Shown in pieces: positions 7,322 through 18,661 of a DNA stretch of 64,000 bases (position 1 is the stretch's first letter; the number at the start of each line of letters is the position of its first letter). A model generated the notes under the pieces. That model worked only from the letters and a program-made list of their open reading frames with translations, did not search any database and was not told where the DNA came from. Source of the stretch: Rhodococcus sp. (in: high G+C Gram-positive bacteria). Its GTDB lineage: Bacteria; Actinomycetota; Actinomycetes; Mycobacteriales; Mycobacteriaceae. The DNA is taken from contig NZ_JAHFVG010000012.1 in NCBI RefSeq assembly GCF_023264675.1, forward strand, positions 85,158 through 149,157, read 5' to 3'. The translations under genes and the position numbers were made by a program.

Positions 7322-8386
7322 GTGGAAGGCGAAACGCCATCGCACGTCCCGGACGATTCGGCGACAGCGGGTTCTTCGAACGCCACTGATGGCGACAGTG
7401 TGAATTCCTCAAAGCCGAAACATATTCCGGTGCGCCTCGATCGCGCCGACGAACTTCTGGGCCCCGCGATCGTTGCGGCGAGCGCCCGCGGTGAAACGCC
7501 GGTGATGATCGACGCAACCCTCGGCCTCGGTGGTCACTCCGAACACTTTCTTCGTACGTATCCCGAACTGCATCTCGTCGGTCTCGATCGAGATACCGAC
7601 GCTCTGAAGCGGGCAGGCGCAAGGTTGGCGGAATTCGTCGATCGAACCACGTTGGTACACACGACCTACGACGGAATCGACGCGGCGCTCGAGCAAGCGG
7701 GCTTGCCCGAGATCGGTTCGGTCCACGCAATTCTGTTCGACCTCGGCGTGTCCTCCATGCAACTCGACGAAGCCGATCGAGGATTCGCCTACTCCATCGA
7801 TGCTCCACTCGACATGCGGATGGACCCGACCGTCGGCATCACTGCGGCCGACGTTCTCAACACCTACTCGCACGGCGATATTGCCCGAGTACTCAGTACC
7901 TACGGCGAGGAACGCTTTGCCGGCCGAATCGCCTCGGCGGTGCTGCGGCAACGTGATTCGGAGCCGTTCACCACCAGTGCGCGTCTCGTGGAACTGCTCT
8001 ACGCCGCCATTCCAGCGGCAACCAGGCGGACGGGAGGCCATCCCGCAAAGCGGACGTTTCAAGCTCTGAGGGTCGAGGTCAACGGTGAGTTGGACTCAAT
8101 GGAGAAGGCCGTTCCTGCTGGGCTCGACGCGTTGGCCGTGGGTGGACGGGTCGTGTTCATGTCGTATCAGTCGCTCGAAGATCGCGTCGTGAAGAAAGAG
8201 CTGACGCCGAGAGTCAAATCACGCAGTCCGGAGGGCCTTCCCATCGAGCTTCCCGGCATGGGTCCTGAGTTCCGGTTGCTGACGAGGGGCGCCGAGCGCG
8301 CATCCGAACAAGAAATAGAAGAGAACCCGCGTTCGGCTCCCGTGCGTCTGCGCGCGGCCGAACGGATTGCGAGGAGATCGGCATGA
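7322..8386 (+). CDS. rsmH: 16S rRNA (cytosine(1402)-N(4))-methyltransferase RsmH
   Basis: 354 aa from GTG 7322, with GGGAGGAAAG at 7310-7319. It methylates N4 of C1402 in 16S rRNA. After about 35 poorly conserved residues come [13 protein letters not shown], then the SAM-binding [43 protein letters not shown], and [20 protein letters not shown], all standard for the family. The 5' extension rich in Ser/Asp is longer than in E. coli but usual in actinobacteria. It overlaps ftsL by ATGA and begins the translationally coupled dcw run. Confidence 0.97.
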   Translation: MEGETPSHVPDDSATAGSSNATDGDSVNSSKPKHIPVRLDRADELLGPAIVAASARGETPVMIDATLGLGGHSEHFLRTYPELHLVGLDRDTDALKRAGARLAEFVDRTTLVHTTYDGIDAALEQAGLPEIGSVHAILFDLGVSSMQLDEADRGFAYSIDAPLDMRMDPTVGITAADVLNTYSHGDIARVLSTYGEERFAGRIASAVLRQRDSEPFTTSARLVELLYAAIPAATRRTGGHPAKRTFQALRVEVNGELDSMEKAVPAGLDALAVGGRVVFMSYQSLEDRVVKKELTPRVKSRSPEGLPIELPGMGPEFRLLTRGAERASEQEIEENPRSAPVRLRAAERIARRSA

Positions 8387-9180
8387 CCATTACCGTGGGT
8401 TCGCCGCGTACGAGACGTCGGTCTCGTTCCACCTCATCGGACTCGTCAGCGGGTCGGTCGGGTGCCGCACTGCGCGCATACGAGCGCAGGCAACAGAGGG
8501 CGACCTCGCACGGAGCCGAGGGGGTGTCGAGCAGTCACTCGGCGGCTCGGACTGCGCTGTCCGGGGCGTCGATCACTGCGAAGATTCCGTTCGTTGCTCT
8601 GATCATCGGATTGTTGTCGTTGGGGCTCGGGCTCACACTTCTCCTCACCACGAGGTCGGCAGGAGACTCGTACGTCCTCAGCGACGCAAAAGCGGTCAAC
8701 GAGCGATTGGTACAAGAACAGGCGTCGCTGCAGCGCGACGTCGAGTTGGCAGATTCTGCGCCGGAACTCGCGCGCAAGGCCGCGGATCAGGGCATGATTC
8801 CAGCTGCCAATGCTGCGCGTCTTCTCGTCGCTCCCGACGGATCGGCTCAGGTGATCGGCACGCCCGCGCCCGCACAGGGAACACCGGTGGCACCGCTCGA
8901 CCCGCCTGCGACGAGCGGAACGTCGCAGTCCTTGGATTCGGAGTCTCGCAATCCTTCTCAGGTGCGTAACGAGACACAGACTTCGGCCCAGGCCGGCTCG
9001 ACCCCGAGTCGTTCCGCGAGCACGGTGCCGTCCGCCGGCTCCGTCCCACCGGCCAATTCAACCCCATCAGCCACATCCGCCACGCCGAACTCATCGAATA
9101 ACGCACGAACAGAAGCCCTCGGTGAACAATTGGTTCCCATGAGTACCCCGTCGGCAAGTCCTTCGGGTAGTCGGCAGTGA
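8383..9180 (+). CDS. ftsL: FtsL-like division protein
   Basis: 265 aa. A basic cytoplasmic N-terminus (about 65 residues) precedes one membrane segment ([20 protein letters not shown]), then a short coiled-coil region ([33 protein letters not shown]), and a long Ser/Thr/Pro-rich tail. Position between rsmH and ftsI, topology and the heptad stretch identify it as the FtsL-type bitopic partner of the FtsQLB complex (Rv2164c position). The tail of about 130 residues is far longer than in proteobacterial FtsL and probably lies in the cell wall. It overlaps both neighbours by 4 bases. Confidence 0.85.
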   Translation: MTITVGSPRTRRRSRSTSSDSSAGRSGAALRAYERRQQRATSHGAEGVSSSHSAARTALSGASITAKIPFVALIIGLLSLGLGLTLLLTTRSAGDSYVLSDAKAVNERLVQEQASLQRDVELADSAPELARKAADQGMIPAANAARLLVAPDGSAQVIGTPAPAQGTPVAPLDPPATSGTSQSLDSESRNPSQVRNETQTSAQAGSTPSRSASTVPSAGSVPPANSTPSATSATPNSSNNARTEALGEQLVPMSTPSASPSGSRQ

Positions 9181-11147
9181 CACGGCCGACCACCGGAGCG
9201 TCACGTCGTAAGCCGTTGCCGAGAAATAGTTCTGGGGGATACTCGCGCGATTCCGCACCACGCAGGCATTCGCCGCGTACCCCGGATCCGCGCAGGACTG
9301 AAACGGCGCCTCGGCGTCAGGCTCCACGGCAGTCGAGCAAGTTCGACGCCTCGTCCTTCACGTTCCGAAGTGGTTTCGGCCGCTTCGTGATGTTCGGCGT
9401 TCTGGTCGTCGTTGCGCTGCAGCTGTTGTGGATAATGGGTGTGAACGGTCATCAACTGTCCGCGGAAGCCGCATCGCAACGCACCACCACGCTCGTGGAT
9501 CCTGCATCGCGTGGATCGATCCTGGACCGCAACGGTAAGCCGATCGCGTTCACGATGGAAGCGAAAGCTCTTACTTTTCAGCCTGTTCGGGTTCGCCAAG
9601 AACTCGACGACGCGCGTGCGAAAGACCCGACCAAGCCGTCGACGGACGACCGGCTCGCCGCTATCGCTGCCGGAATCCACGACGAGCTCGGTGACATCGC
9701 GAACGAGAAGGACATCCTCACCAAGCTGAAGAGCAGCGACACGTTCACGTATTTGGTTCGCGGAGTCGATTCGACGATCGCGACGAAGATCAGCGAAGAC
9801 TTCGAAGAAGTAGGCCTCGAACGCCAGGACATCCGTGAGTACCCGGGCGGGTCGCTCGCGGCGAACATGGTTGGCGCAACCGGCTGGGACGGACACGGTC
9901 TGCTCGGTCTGGAAGATTCGATGGACTCGATGTTGGCAGGCACCGACGGTTCACAGACCTACGATCGAGGCTCCGACGGTGCAGTGATCCCCGGTAGCTG
10001 GCGCGACAAGCAGACGGCGGTGAACGGATCAGGAGTCGAACTCACCATCGACGCCGATCTCCAGTACTACGTCCAACAGCAGGTACAGCTGGCGAAAGAT
10101 CTTTCCGGCGCCAAGGATGCGTCGGTATTCGTTCAGGATGCGCACTCCGGGGAAGTCCTGGCGATGTCGAACGACAACACCTTCAACCCTGGAATCGGAG
10201 TCGGCAACAACGAGCAGAACAAGGAGATGGGAAATCTCGCTGTCTCGACGCCGTTCGAACCAGGCTCGGTGAACAAGATCGTCACGGCTGCGGCAGCAAT
10301 CGAGTACGGTCTCACCACTCCGGAGGAGGTTCTGCAGGTTCCGGGAAGTATTTTCATGTCCGGGGTGTCGGTGAAAGATGCCTGGGATCACGGCGTCGCG
10401 CCGTACACGACCACCGGAGTCTTCGGGAAGTCGTCGAACGTCGGCACGTTGATGCTCGCTCAACGCGTCGGTGAAGATCGCTTCGCGGACATGCTTTCTC
10501 GGTTCGGGCTCGGACAACGCACCGATGTCGGACTGCCCGGCGAGAGTGCAGGCAGCGTCCCGAGTCGCGACCAGTGGTCGGGTGGCACGTTCGCCAACTT
10601 GCCTATCGGGCAGGGCTTGTCGATGACGTTGATGCAGATGACGGCGATGTATCAGGCGATCGCGAACGACGGTGTTCGAGTTCCGCCGCGAATCGTCAAG
10701 TCCACCATCGATCCTGACGGCAACAAGACCGAGACCGAGCAGCCGGACGGGGTGTATGTCGTCAGTCCGCAGACCGCGTCCACGGTGCGCAACATGTTCC
10801 GAGCCATCACGCAGGACGACACCGGAAATCAGCGCGGAACCGGTGTGGCCGCCGGGATTCCGGGATACCAGATCAGCGGCAAGACAGGCACTGCCCAGCA
10901 GGTGGATCCCGCGTGCAAGTGCTACAGCAACTCGAACTACTGGATCACGTTCGCGGGCATCGCACCCGCGGACGATCCCCGGTACGTGATCGGGATCATG
11001 CTCGACGCACCTACACGCAGCGCCGACGGATCGGGAGGACAGTCTGCGGCTCCGTTGTTCCACAACATCGCGAACTGGATGTTGCAACGCGATTCGGTAC
11101 CACTGTCGGCGGATCCGGGTCCCAAGTTGGTTCTGCAGGCCGATTGA
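9177..11147 (+). CDS. ftsI: Division transpeptidase FtsI / PBP3 (PbpB)
   Basis: 656 aa. Cytoplasmic basic tail of about 70 residues, one membrane segment (GRFVMFGVLVVVALQLLWIMG), then the PBP dimerisation domain with RGSILDRNGKPIA, and the transpeptidase domain. Active-site motifs are SVNK near residue 364 (nucleophile Ser, SxxK), SSN near 419 and KTG near 568. It cross-links septal peptidoglycan together with FtsW, encoded downstream. It is known as PbpB in mycobacteria. A cysteine pair (DPACKCYSNSNYW) sits after KTG. Start overlaps ftsL as GTGA. Confidence 0.96.
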   Translation: MTRPTTGASRRKPLPRNSSGGYSRDSAPRRHSPRTPDPRRTETAPRRQAPRQSSKFDASSFTFRSGFGRFVMFGVLVVVALQLLWIMGVNGHQLSAEAASQRTTTLVDPASRGSILDRNGKPIAFTMEAKALTFQPVRVRQELDDARAKDPTKPSTDDRLAAIAAGIHDELGDIANEKDILTKLKSSDTFTYLVRGVDSTIATKISEDFEEVGLERQDIREYPGGSLAANMVGATGWDGHGLLGLEDSMDSMLAGTDGSQTYDRGSDGAVIPGSWRDKQTAVNGSGVELTIDADLQYYVQQQVQLAKDLSGAKDASVFVQDAHSGEVLAMSNDNTFNPGIGVGNNEQNKEMGNLAVSTPFEPGSVNKIVTAAAAIEYGLTTPEEVLQVPGSIFMSGVSVKDAWDHGVAPYTTTGVFGKSSNVGTLMLAQRVGEDRFADMLSRFGLGQRTDVGLPGESAGSVPSRDQWSGGTFANLPIGQGLSMTLMQMTAMYQAIANDGVRVPPRIVKSTIDPDGNKTETEQPDGVYVVSPQTASTVRNMFRAITQDDTGNQRGTGVAAGIPGYQISGKTGTAQQVDPACKCYSNSNYWITFAGIAPADDPRYVIGIMLDAPTRSADGSGGQSAAPLFHNIANWMLQRDSVPLSADPGPKLVLQAD

Positions 11148-11374
11148 CGCGGCCACTCGCTCCGGCGGGAGGTCGACGAGGCGTCTCTTGTGGTTCGGGC
11201 TGCCTGCTGTCGGCCACTTCGGCGTAATGCCGGGTCGGGCGAGTGCAGACGATTCCCTCGCCGGTAACCTGACACGTCGACCCCGAACGGAAAGCTCCGT
11301 TGTAGGAAGACCGACAGGTCCGCTCGCACACCGCGTGCCACCGACCGCTTTCGCCGCCCGCAGAAAGGAGCACA

Positions 11375-12982
11375 GTGTCTGTGCCAGCAGCGCCGCAGCC
11401 TGCTTCGTCAGCCTCTCGCCCTTCGTCACCACCGCACACGCCGATCGAGATCCTGGCGGCAGCGGTGGGTGCGGTCGTCGTGCCGGCCGAGGTCGGTGAG
11501 CACCAGCTCGTGTCGGGTGTCGACCTTCGTGCCCAGGCGATTCTCGGCGGCGACCTGTTTGCTGCTCTGCCCGGATCATCGGCACACGGAGCGGCATTCG
11601 CTGCTCAGGCGATCGAGCGGGGCGCCTCGGCGATTCTCACCGATCCCGCTGGATTGGAACGCATCCGCACCGAGTTCGTTCTTCTGCCGGTTCCGGTGCT
11701 CGTTCACGATCGCCCGCGAGACGTGCTCGGTCGACTTTCGGCCCATGTGTACGGCAATCCATCGGAGAAGATGACGGTCATCGGCATCACCGGGACGTCA
11801 GGGAAGACCACTACGTCCTACCTTCTCGATGCGGCCCTGACTGCTGCGGGCCGTCGTACCGGACTGATCGGGACGATCGAGACAAAGATAGACGGCACTC
11901 GCGTGCCCAGTGCGTTGACCACCCCCGAGGCTCCTCAGCTGCACGCACTGTTCGCGCTGATGGTCGAGCGTGGATTGGACACCGTGGTGATGGAGGTGTC
12001 GAGCCATGCATTGACGTTGGGAAGGGTCGACGGCACCGTCTTCGCTGTCGGCGCGTTCACCAACCTGTCGCAGGACCACCTGGATTTTCACGACACCCTC
12101 GAAGACTATTTTCTGGCCAAGAGCAGGCTCTTCGCTGCGGATTCGCGGGTGCGAACACACTCTGCTGTGGTCTGCGTCGACGACGTCTGGGGCAAGCGGA
12201 TGGCGGGAATCGCTGCTGCGGCCGGATCGAAGGTTGTCACGGTGTCGGTCACCGATGATTCGGATTGGACAGTCGAGGACTGGGAGAAAGATCCCGCAGG
12301 TACCCAGACGTTCACCCTGATCACCCCGGAGGGAGAGCGCCGCGAGGCGTCGATCCGGCTGCCGGGCCGCTACAACGTGGCCAATGCCGTACTCGCCGCC
12401 GCAACCTGCGCCGCTGCCGAAGTCGATGTCGAACGCGCAATTCTCGGCATGGCCGAGGTGGACGTTCCCGGCCGCGTACAGCGGATCTCCCGCGGCCAGA
12501 ACTTTCTGGCCGTCGTCGATTACGCCCACAAGCCGGCTGCCGTCGAGGCCGTCATCGACACACTGCGCGAGCAGACCGAAGGTCGCATCGCCGTGGTACT
12601 CGGCGCGGGAGGGGACCGCGATCGGGCCAAGCGTGCACTCATGGGCGCCGCAGGCGCCCGAGGCGCCGACCTCCTGGTGATCACCGACGACAACCCTCGA
12701 TCCGAAGACCCGGCGGTCATCAGAGAGTCGGTGTTGGCCGGCGCCCTCGGCGTCGATTCCGAGCTTCGCGGTGAGGTCAGAAACGTCGCGGGTAGAGGTC
12801 AGGCCATCGCCGACGCAGTGTCGTGGGCGCGGGACGGAGACGTCGTGCTCGTCGCAGGCAAAGGTCACGAGACCGGTCAGGACATCGGTGGCGTGAAGCA
12901 TCCGTTCGACGACAGGGTGATCCTCGCGGATGCCATCGATCGCCGGATCGGTCGAACCGAGAACGAGGAGGCGCGCTCGTGA
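11375..12982 (+). CDS. murE: UDP-MurNAc-tripeptide synthetase MurE (meso-DAP adding)
   Basis: 535 aa from GTG 11375, preceded by AGAAAGGAG. It adds the third residue to UDP-MurNAc-L-Ala-D-Glu using ATP. The P-loop GTSGKTTTSY is near residue 140, with TTPEAPQLH and MEVSSHAL following. DNPRSEDP near residue 440 is the motif that selects meso-diaminopimelate over lysine. A 227-base gap separates it from ftsI; that gap holds a short AACGGA-AAGC-TCCGTT hairpin around 11287 and may carry a secondary promoter. It overlaps murF by GTGA. Confidence 0.96.
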   Translation: MSVPAAPQPASSASRPSSPPHTPIEILAAAVGAVVVPAEVGEHQLVSGVDLRAQAILGGDLFAALPGSSAHGAAFAAQAIERGASAILTDPAGLERIRTEFVLLPVPVLVHDRPRDVLGRLSAHVYGNPSEKMTVIGITGTSGKTTTSYLLDAALTAAGRRTGLIGTIETKIDGTRVPSALTTPEAPQLHALFALMVERGLDTVVMEVSSHALTLGRVDGTVFAVGAFTNLSQDHLDFHDTLEDYFLAKSRLFAADSRVRTHSAVVCVDDVWGKRMAGIAAAAGSKVVTVSVTDDSDWTVEDWEKDPAGTQTFTLITPEGERREASIRLPGRYNVANAVLAAATCAAAEVDVERAILGMAEVDVPGRVQRISRGQNFLAVVDYAHKPAAVEAVIDTLREQTEGRIAVVLGAGGDRDRAKRALMGAAGARGADLLVITDDNPRSEDPAVIRESVLAGALGVDSELRGEVRNVAGRGQAIADAVSWARDGDVVLVAGKGHETGQDIGGVKHPFDDRVILADAIDRRIGRTENEEARS

Positions 12983-14571
12983 AGGCGATGACCATCGGAC
13001 AGATTGCCGAGATCGTCGGGGGTGTCCTCCACGACGTGGACGATCCGAACCGCGTCGTCGACGGCACGGTGGAGTTCGATTCCAGGAAGATCGGACCGGG
13101 CAGCCTCTTTCTCGCCCTCCCGGGGGCGCGGGTGGACGGTCACGCTCATGCCGCCGCGGCAATCGAGGCAGGCGCAGCGGTCGTACTTGCAGCACGACCG
13201 GTGGGCGTGGCGGCCATCGTGGTGGAACCGATTCCTCACGACGGCCACGCGATGGCGCTCGAACACGACGTCGACGGCTCGGGTGCAGCGGTTCTTGCCG
13301 CGCTGAGCGCTCTTTCTCGGGCCTCCGTCGAGGAGTTGACGGCGATGTCCGATCTGACCGTCGTCGGCGTCACCGGATCGTCGGGCAAGACCTCGACCAA
13401 GGATTTGCTGGCGGCGGTGCTGAGGCCTCTGGGAGCAGTCGTCGCGCCGCCCGGATCGTTCAACAACGAACTTGGACATCCCTGGACGGCACTGCGCGCG
13501 GACGAGACCTCGAAATTCCTCGTCCTCGAACTGTCGGCGCGAGGAGTCGGCCACGTCGCGGCCCTTGCACACGCGGCACCGCCCCGCATCGGCGTCGTAC
13601 TGAACGTCGGAACGGCGCACCTGGGTGAGTTCGGGTCACGCGAGCGGATAGCCATCGCGAAAGGTGAGCTGGTCGAAGCACTTCCGGACGCCGAACACGG
13701 GGGAGTTGCGGTGCTCAACGCCGACGACCGCCTCGTTGCCGCCATGCGATCGCGTACCTCGGCGAGGGTGGTCACCGTCGGGTTGTCGCCCGACGCCGAC
13801 ATCAGAGCGCGCGACGTCGTGCTCGACGCCGATGCCAGGCCGCGCTTCACGATGGTGACCCCGGTGGGGGAGATCGACATCGCGCTCGCCGTGCACGGCG
13901 AACATCAGGTCGGCAACGCTCTTGCCGCTGCGGCGGTTGCACTCGAATGCGGCGCCGGCTTGACGGTGATCGCCGATGCGCTCGCCGGTTCCTCGGCTGC
14001 GTCCGTTCGGCGGATGGATGTCAGGACCAGACCCGACGGCGTGACCGTCGTCAACGATTCCTACAACGCCAACCCCGATTCCATGCGCGCGGCGCTGAAG
14101 GCGCTCGTCTCGATGTCGAGGCCGAAGGACGGTGCGCGCCGACGTACCTGGGCGGTATTGGGTGAAATGGCCGAGCTCGGCGCAGAGTCGATCATCGAAC
14201 ACGATGCAATCGGACGGCTTGCCGTGCGCCTGGACGTCAGTCGGCTCGTCATCGTGGAATCGGGTCGGTCGACGAGGGCCATGCATCAGGGCGCCGTCAT
14301 GGAAGGTTCATGGGGTGAGGAGTCGATGCTCGTCGACGATCACGCTGCGGCGATAGCGATCCTGCGCGAGCAGGTGGAACCCGGTGACATCGTTTTGGTC
14401 AAGGCGTCGCAGTCCATTGCGCTGTGGACGGTGGCCGATGCGCTGCTCGGCGATGTGCAGATCGACCCCGCCCCGGTGGATGATGACGCGGTAACCGATG
14501 TGCAGACAGAAGCAGGGAGTTCTTCGACAGTGGACGGGGCCAAGACGATGACACCGGAGGCAACGCAGTGA
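12979..14571 (+). CDS. murF: UDP-MurNAc-tripeptide--D-Ala-D-Ala ligase MurF
   Basis: 530 aa from GTG 12979, which overlaps the murE stop and gives the usual [15 protein letters not shown] start; an open frame further upstream lies inside murE. It attaches D-Ala-D-Ala to the UDP-MurNAc tripeptide. The P-loop [12 protein letters not shown] is near residue 133, then [12 protein letters not shown], the central-domain [10 protein letters not shown], and the C-domain [12 protein letters not shown] nonconserved tail of about 35 residues follows the family end. Overlaps mraY by GTGA. Confidence 0.96.
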   Translation: MKAMTIGQIAEIVGGVLHDVDDPNRVVDGTVEFDSRKIGPGSLFLALPGARVDGHAHAAAAIEAGAAVVLAARPVGVAAIVVEPIPHDGHAMALEHDVDGSGAAVLAALSALSRASVEELTAMSDLTVVGVTGSSGKTSTKDLLAAVLRPLGAVVAPPGSFNNELGHPWTALRADETSKFLVLELSARGVGHVAALAHAAPPRIGVVLNVGTAHLGEFGSRERIAIAKGELVEALPDAEHGGVAVLNADDRLVAAMRSRTSARVVTVGLSPDADIRARDVVLDADARPRFTMVTPVGEIDIALAVHGEHQVGNALAAAAVALECGAGLTVIADALAGSSAASVRRMDVRTRPDGVTVVNDSYNANPDSMRAALKALVSMSRPKDGARRRTWAVLGEMAELGAESIIEHDAIGRLAVRLDVSRLVIVESGRSTRAMHQGAVMEGSWGEESMLVDDHAAAIAILREQVEPGDIVLVKASQSIALWTVADALLGDVQIDPAPVDDDAVTDVQTEAGSSSTVDGAKTMTPEATQ

Positions 14572-15647
14572 GACAGATCCTCTTCGCCGGAGGTATCGCG
14601 CTCGCTGTGGCGATTCTGCTCACGCCAGTGCTGATCAAGTCGTTCTCGAAGCAGGGTTTCGGGCAGGAGATTCGCGTCGAGGGCCCGGCGAGTCATCAGT
14701 CGAAGCGCGGTACCCCGACCATGGGCGGCGTCGCAATCCTGGCGGGGCTGTGGGCCGGATACTGGGGCTCGCACCTGATCGGTGTCGGCTACGACGCGGA
14801 TGGTCCGTCGGCGTCCGCGCTGCTCGTGCTCGGTCTGACGACCGTCCTCGGAATCGTCGGCTTCCTCGACGACTTCATCAAGATTCGCAAGCAGCGGAAC
14901 CTCGGTCTGAACAAGACCGCGAAATTGGTCGGTCAATTGGTCGCTGCGCTGCTGTTCGGTGTGTTGGCGCTGCAGTTCAAAGGCGCGGGCGGTCTGACCC
15001 CTGCCAGCCAGCAGCTGTCCTACGTCCGCGATATCGCCACCGTCAGCCTCGGCCCGATCGTCTTCGTCGTCTGGTGCTACTTCCTGGTCACCGCGTGGTC
15101 GAACGCGGTGAACCTGACCGACGGCCTCGACGGTCTCGCGGCGGGGTCGATGACGCTGGTACTCGGTGCTTACACGGTGATCACTTTCTGGCAGTACCGC
15201 CAGGCGTGCTCCACCAATCCCGGCCCCGGCTGCTACGACGTCCGTGATCCGCTCGACCTGGCACTCATCTGCGCATCGGCGGCAGGTGCGTGTATCGGAT
15301 TTCTCTGGTGGAACGCCGCGCCGGCGAAGATTTTCATGGGCGACACCGGTTCCCTCGCTCTCGGCGGGCTGATCGCCGGTCTGTCCATCGTCACGCGCAC
15401 CGAACTGATCATGGTCGTCATCGCGGCTCTGTTCGTCGCCGAAGCTGCATCGGTCGTCATTCAGGTCGCCGTGTTCCGGTCGAGTCGACGGCGCGTGTTT
15501 CGCATGGCACCGTTCCATCACCACTTCGAACTCGCAGGCTGGGCAGAGACCACGGTGATCATCCGGTTCTGGCTGTTGGCGGCTATCGCCTCGGCAGTGG
15601 GACTGGCGTTGTTCTACAGCGAGTACCTCGCTGCAGTCGGCGGGTAG
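14568..15647 (+). CDS. mraY: Phospho-MurNAc-pentapeptide transferase MraY
   Basis: 359 aa, ten predicted membrane segments. It transfers phospho-MurNAc-pentapeptide to undecaprenyl phosphate, making lipid I on the inner face of the membrane. Family motifs: [28 protein letters not shown] (Asp pair for Mg2+), [22 protein letters not shown] and the HHH loop in [14 protein letters not shown]. Start GTG overlaps murF; murD follows 6 bases after the stop. Confidence 0.97.
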   Translation: MRQILFAGGIALAVAILLTPVLIKSFSKQGFGQEIRVEGPASHQSKRGTPTMGGVAILAGLWAGYWGSHLIGVGYDADGPSASALLVLGLTTVLGIVGFLDDFIKIRKQRNLGLNKTAKLVGQLVAALLFGVLALQFKGAGGLTPASQQLSYVRDIATVSLGPIVFVVWCYFLVTAWSNAVNLTDGLDGLAAGSMTLVLGAYTVITFWQYRQACSTNPGPGCYDVRDPLDLALICASAAGACIGFLWWNAAPAKIFMGDTGSLALGGLIAGLSIVTRTELIMVVIAALFVAEAASVVIQVAVFRSSRRRVFRMAPFHHHFELAGWAETTVIIRFWLLAAIASAVGLALFYSEYLAAVGG

Positions 15648-15653
15648 CACGCC

Positions 15654-17129
15654 GTGCCCGACAACCAAGTGCCCGACGATCTCGGCCGGCTCGGCGGCAA
15701 GACCGTCCTCGTCGCCGGCGGTCGTGTTTCCGGGCTCGCGACGGTGGGTCCACTGCGCGATCTGGGGGCCGATGTCCTCGTCGCCGATTCCGACCCTGCA
15801 GCATTGGACAACGCACGTGAGCTCGGTGCACGCGGCGTTCTCCAGGAGGATCTGCTCGCTTCCGACGACGCGCTCGGCTCGGTCGAGTTGGTGGTGACCA
15901 GCCCGGGCTTCCGTCCGGACTCTCCGGTTCTGGCTGCCGCGGCCGCGCGAGGGATTCCGGTATGGGGCGACATCGAACTTGCGTGGCGAATCGATCGCGC
16001 CGGTCTGTACGGCCCGCCGGCGCAGTGGCTCGTGGTCACCGGTACCAACGGAAAGACCACGACGACGTCGATGCTCTTCTCGATTCTCGAATCTGCCGGG
16101 CTCGACGCCGCGGCCTGCGGAAACATCGGTCTCCCGGTCCTGGATGCACTTCGGCAGACTCCTCGCCCGTCGGTTCTCGCCGTGGAGTTGTCGTCTTTTC
16201 AGCTGTTCTGGGCGCCCTCGGTACGCCCGGCCGCAGGCGTCGTCCTCAATATCGCGGAGGACCACCTCGACTGGCACGGCGGAATGGACGGTTACACCGA
16301 GGCGAAGGCACGAGCGCTCACCGGCGATGTGGCAGTGGTCGGACTCGACGACGAGAGATCCGCAGCATTGGCGCGAACCTCGACGGCGGAGCGTGTCTTC
16401 GGCTTTCGACTGGCGGAGCCGTCTACCGGCGAACTCGGGGTTGTCGAGGGAATTCTGGTCGACAATGCGTTCGGCGACGCTGTGCCGTTGCTTCCAGCCG
16501 ATGAGATAGTCCCGGTCGGGCCGGCGGGACGAATGGATGCGTTGGCGGCAGCCGCCCTGGCTCGTGCCATCGGCGTCTCGCCCGACGCGGTTGCCGATGG
16601 GCTCCGGTCGTACCAGGTCGGTCCACACCGTGCGGCGATCGTTCGGACGTTGAACGGGGTGACGTTCGTCGACGATTCGAAGGCCACCAACCCGCATGCC
16701 GCGCGGTCGTCGCTGCTTGCTCACGATCGGGTGGTCTGGATCGCAGGCGGACTTCTGAAGGGAGCATCGATCGACGAACTGGTCGCCGAAGTGGCTCCTC
16801 GACTCGCAGCCGCGGTCGTCATCGGCCGTGATGGGGCGAAGATCGCACAGGCTTTGGCGCGACACGCCCCGAATGTTCCCGTCGTGACGTTCCCCGCGGG
16901 AGACGATGCTGGTGTGACTCCTGTGACTGAAGATGCTGATGTAGTGATGCGTTCAGCTGTCCGCGAAGCTGCACGCCGCGCTCGCGGCGGGGACACGGTC
17001 CTGCTGGCACCTGCAGCGGCCTCGCTCGACATGTTCGTCGATTACGGACACCGAGGCCGCAGCTTCACCTCGGCTGTGCAGGCGCTGGAGCCTTCGGAGA
17101 TCGGTACGAGCGGCGGTCGAGTTTCGTGA
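15654..17129 (+). CDS. murD: UDP-MurNAc-L-alanine--D-glutamate ligase MurD
   Basis: 491 aa from GTG 15654. It adds D-Glu to UDP-MurNAc-L-Ala. The N-terminal Rossmann-like domain shows VLVAGGRVSGLATVGPL, the P-loop GTNGKTTTTSML is near residue 130, then ELSSFQL, NIAEDHLDWHG, and the C-domain DDSKATNPHAARSSL and VWIAGGLLKGA. Standard length for actinobacteria. Overlaps ftsW by GTGA. Confidence 0.96.
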   Translation: MPDNQVPDDLGRLGGKTVLVAGGRVSGLATVGPLRDLGADVLVADSDPAALDNARELGARGVLQEDLLASDDALGSVELVVTSPGFRPDSPVLAAAAARGIPVWGDIELAWRIDRAGLYGPPAQWLVVTGTNGKTTTTSMLFSILESAGLDAAACGNIGLPVLDALRQTPRPSVLAVELSSFQLFWAPSVRPAAGVVLNIAEDHLDWHGGMDGYTEAKARALTGDVAVVGLDDERSAALARTSTAERVFGFRLAEPSTGELGVVEGILVDNAFGDAVPLLPADEIVPVGPAGRMDALAAAALARAIGVSPDAVADGLRSYQVGPHRAAIVRTLNGVTFVDDSKATNPHAARSSLLAHDRVVWIAGGLLKGASIDELVAEVAPRLAAAVVIGRDGAKIAQALARHAPNVPVVTFPAGDDAGVTPVTEDADVVMRSAVREAARRARGGDTVLLAPAAASLDMFVDYGHRGRSFTSAVQALEPSEIGTSGGRVS

Positions 17130-18661
17130 ACAAGGCAGGCGTCGCCGCCCGCGACACCGACGCCACTACTGCGTCCGCCGACCGACGAACCAGGGGCGGA
17201 GCGCCGTCGGCGCGTACCCGTGTCGGGGTGTGGCTTGGACGGCCTCTGGCGTCGTTCCACCTGATCGTGACCATCGCGGCGCTGTTGACTCTGCTCGGTT
17301 TGGTGATGGTGCTGTCGTCGTCGGCTGCCGAGGCATACGCCACGGACGGGTCGGCCTACACCTTGTTCACCCAGCAGTTGATCGGTGTCGGACTTGGCGT
17401 GATTGCCTTCTTCTTCGCCCTTCGTGCGTCGGTACGGATGCTCCGCAAGCTCTCGTTCCCGCTGTTCTGCCTGTCGGTCGTCATGCTGATGATGGTCTTG
17501 ATTCCCGGCGTCGGCTCCGAGGGCGCCGACGGTGCACGTCGTTGGTTCAACATCGCCGGAGTCTCGTTCCAGCCGTCGGAGCTCGCCAAAGTGACGCTCG
17601 TGCTCTGGGGCGCACATCTGCTGGCGTCGAGACGCAGCGAACACGCGAGTCTGAAATCGTTGTTGATCCCTCTCGTGCCGGCGGCATTGTTGATGGCAGG
17701 CCTGGTGGTGTTGCAGCCCAACCTCAGCACCGCGATCGCGATCGGCATCATCCTGGTCTCCCTGCTGTGGTTCGCCGGGCTCAATGCTCGGTTGTTCGTC
17801 GTCATCGTCGGTGGTGGTCTCGCCGCGGCGACAGTGCTTGCGTTCACCGCCGGATACCGCTCCAACCGCATCAAGGCCTGGCTCAACCCGGGTGACGATC
17901 CCCAGGGACTCGGCTACCAGTCCAACCAGGCGAAATTCTCGCTGGCCGACGGTGGTCCGTTCGGCGTCGGGCTCGGCCAGAGCCGTGCCAAGTGGAGCTA
18001 TCTTCCCAACGCGCACAACGACTTCATCTTCGCCATCATCGGTGAAGAACTCGGCTTCATCGGATGCATGGCCGTGCTCGGTTTGTTCGCTCTGTTCGTC
18101 TACACGGGACTTCGTATCGCGATGCGATCGGTCGATCCGTTCCTGCGCCTGTTGGCCGCAGGCTCGACGACGTGGATCTTCGCTCAGGCGATGATCAATA
18201 TCGGCTACGTGGTGGGTTTGCTCCCGGTGACCGGCCTGCAACTACCGCTCGTGTCCTACGGCGGATCTTCGACCGCGATCACGTTGTTGATGTTCGGCAT
18301 CATCGCCAACGCCGCGAGACACGAACCCGAAGCAATCGCTGCACTGCATGCAGGTCAGCGATCGCGGTTCGATCGCGTGCTGCGGTTGCCGATGCCTGCC
18401 TCGTTCTCGCCGCTTCGGGCCGCTGCAGCCCGTTCGAAGTCGACACGCCCCGCACTCGACCACGACGACCGCAGGCGGCTCGAGTCCCGGGATTCTCGGC
18501 CGAGTCGACGTAGCGATCGTTCCGCACCCGAGGCAGGTCGGCGTGCCGTCGACGCCCGGCGTTCCAGTGCTGGTGAGCGGGCTCCCGACCCGCGGCGTCG
18601 CGCAGCGAGGCAACCCGGTGCTCAGCGTCCGCATCCCGATGGGCGAGGATATCGACGGTGA
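17126..18661 (+). CDS. ftsW: Septal peptidoglycan polymerase FtsW (SEDS family)
   Basis: 511 aa, about ten membrane segments. FtsW polymerises lipid II into glycan strands at the septum together with FtsI. SEDS features visible: the [18 protein letters not shown] stretch, [15 protein letters not shown], and [19 protein letters not shown]. The last roughly 110 residues form a basic, Ser/Arg-rich cytoplasmic tail without hydrophobic segments, longer than in E. coli but usual in mycolata. Start overlaps murD and the stop overlaps murG, both as GTGA. Confidence 0.95.
   Translation: MNKAGVAARDTDATTASADRRTRGGAPSARTRVGVWLGRPLASFHLIVTIAALLTLLGLVMVLSSSAAEAYATDGSAYTLFTQQLIGVGLGVIAFFFALRASVRMLRKLSFPLFCLSVVMLMMVLIPGVGSEGADGARRWFNIAGVSFQPSELAKVTLVLWGAHLLASRRSEHASLKSLLIPLVPAALLMAGLVVLQPNLSTAIAIGIILVSLLWFAGLNARLFVVIVGGGLAAATVLAFTAGYRSNRIKAWLNPGDDPQGLGYQSNQAKFSLADGGPFGVGLGQSRAKWSYLPNAHNDFIFAIIGEELGFIGCMAVLGLFALFVYTGLRIAMRSVDPFLRLLAAGSTTWIFAQAMINIGYVVGLLPVTGLQLPLVSYGGSSTAITLLMFGIIANAARHEPEAIAALHAGQRSRFDRVLRLPMPASFSPLRAAAARSKSTRPALDHDDRRRLESRDSRPSRRSDRSAPEAGRRAVDARRSSAGERAPDPRRRAARQPGAQRPHPDGRGYRR

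Noticed and set aside
14340..16865. An 841-codon open frame on the minus strand over mraY and murD
   Set aside because: Antisense shadow of two certain genes; it also crosses their junction and has no homologue-like motifs.
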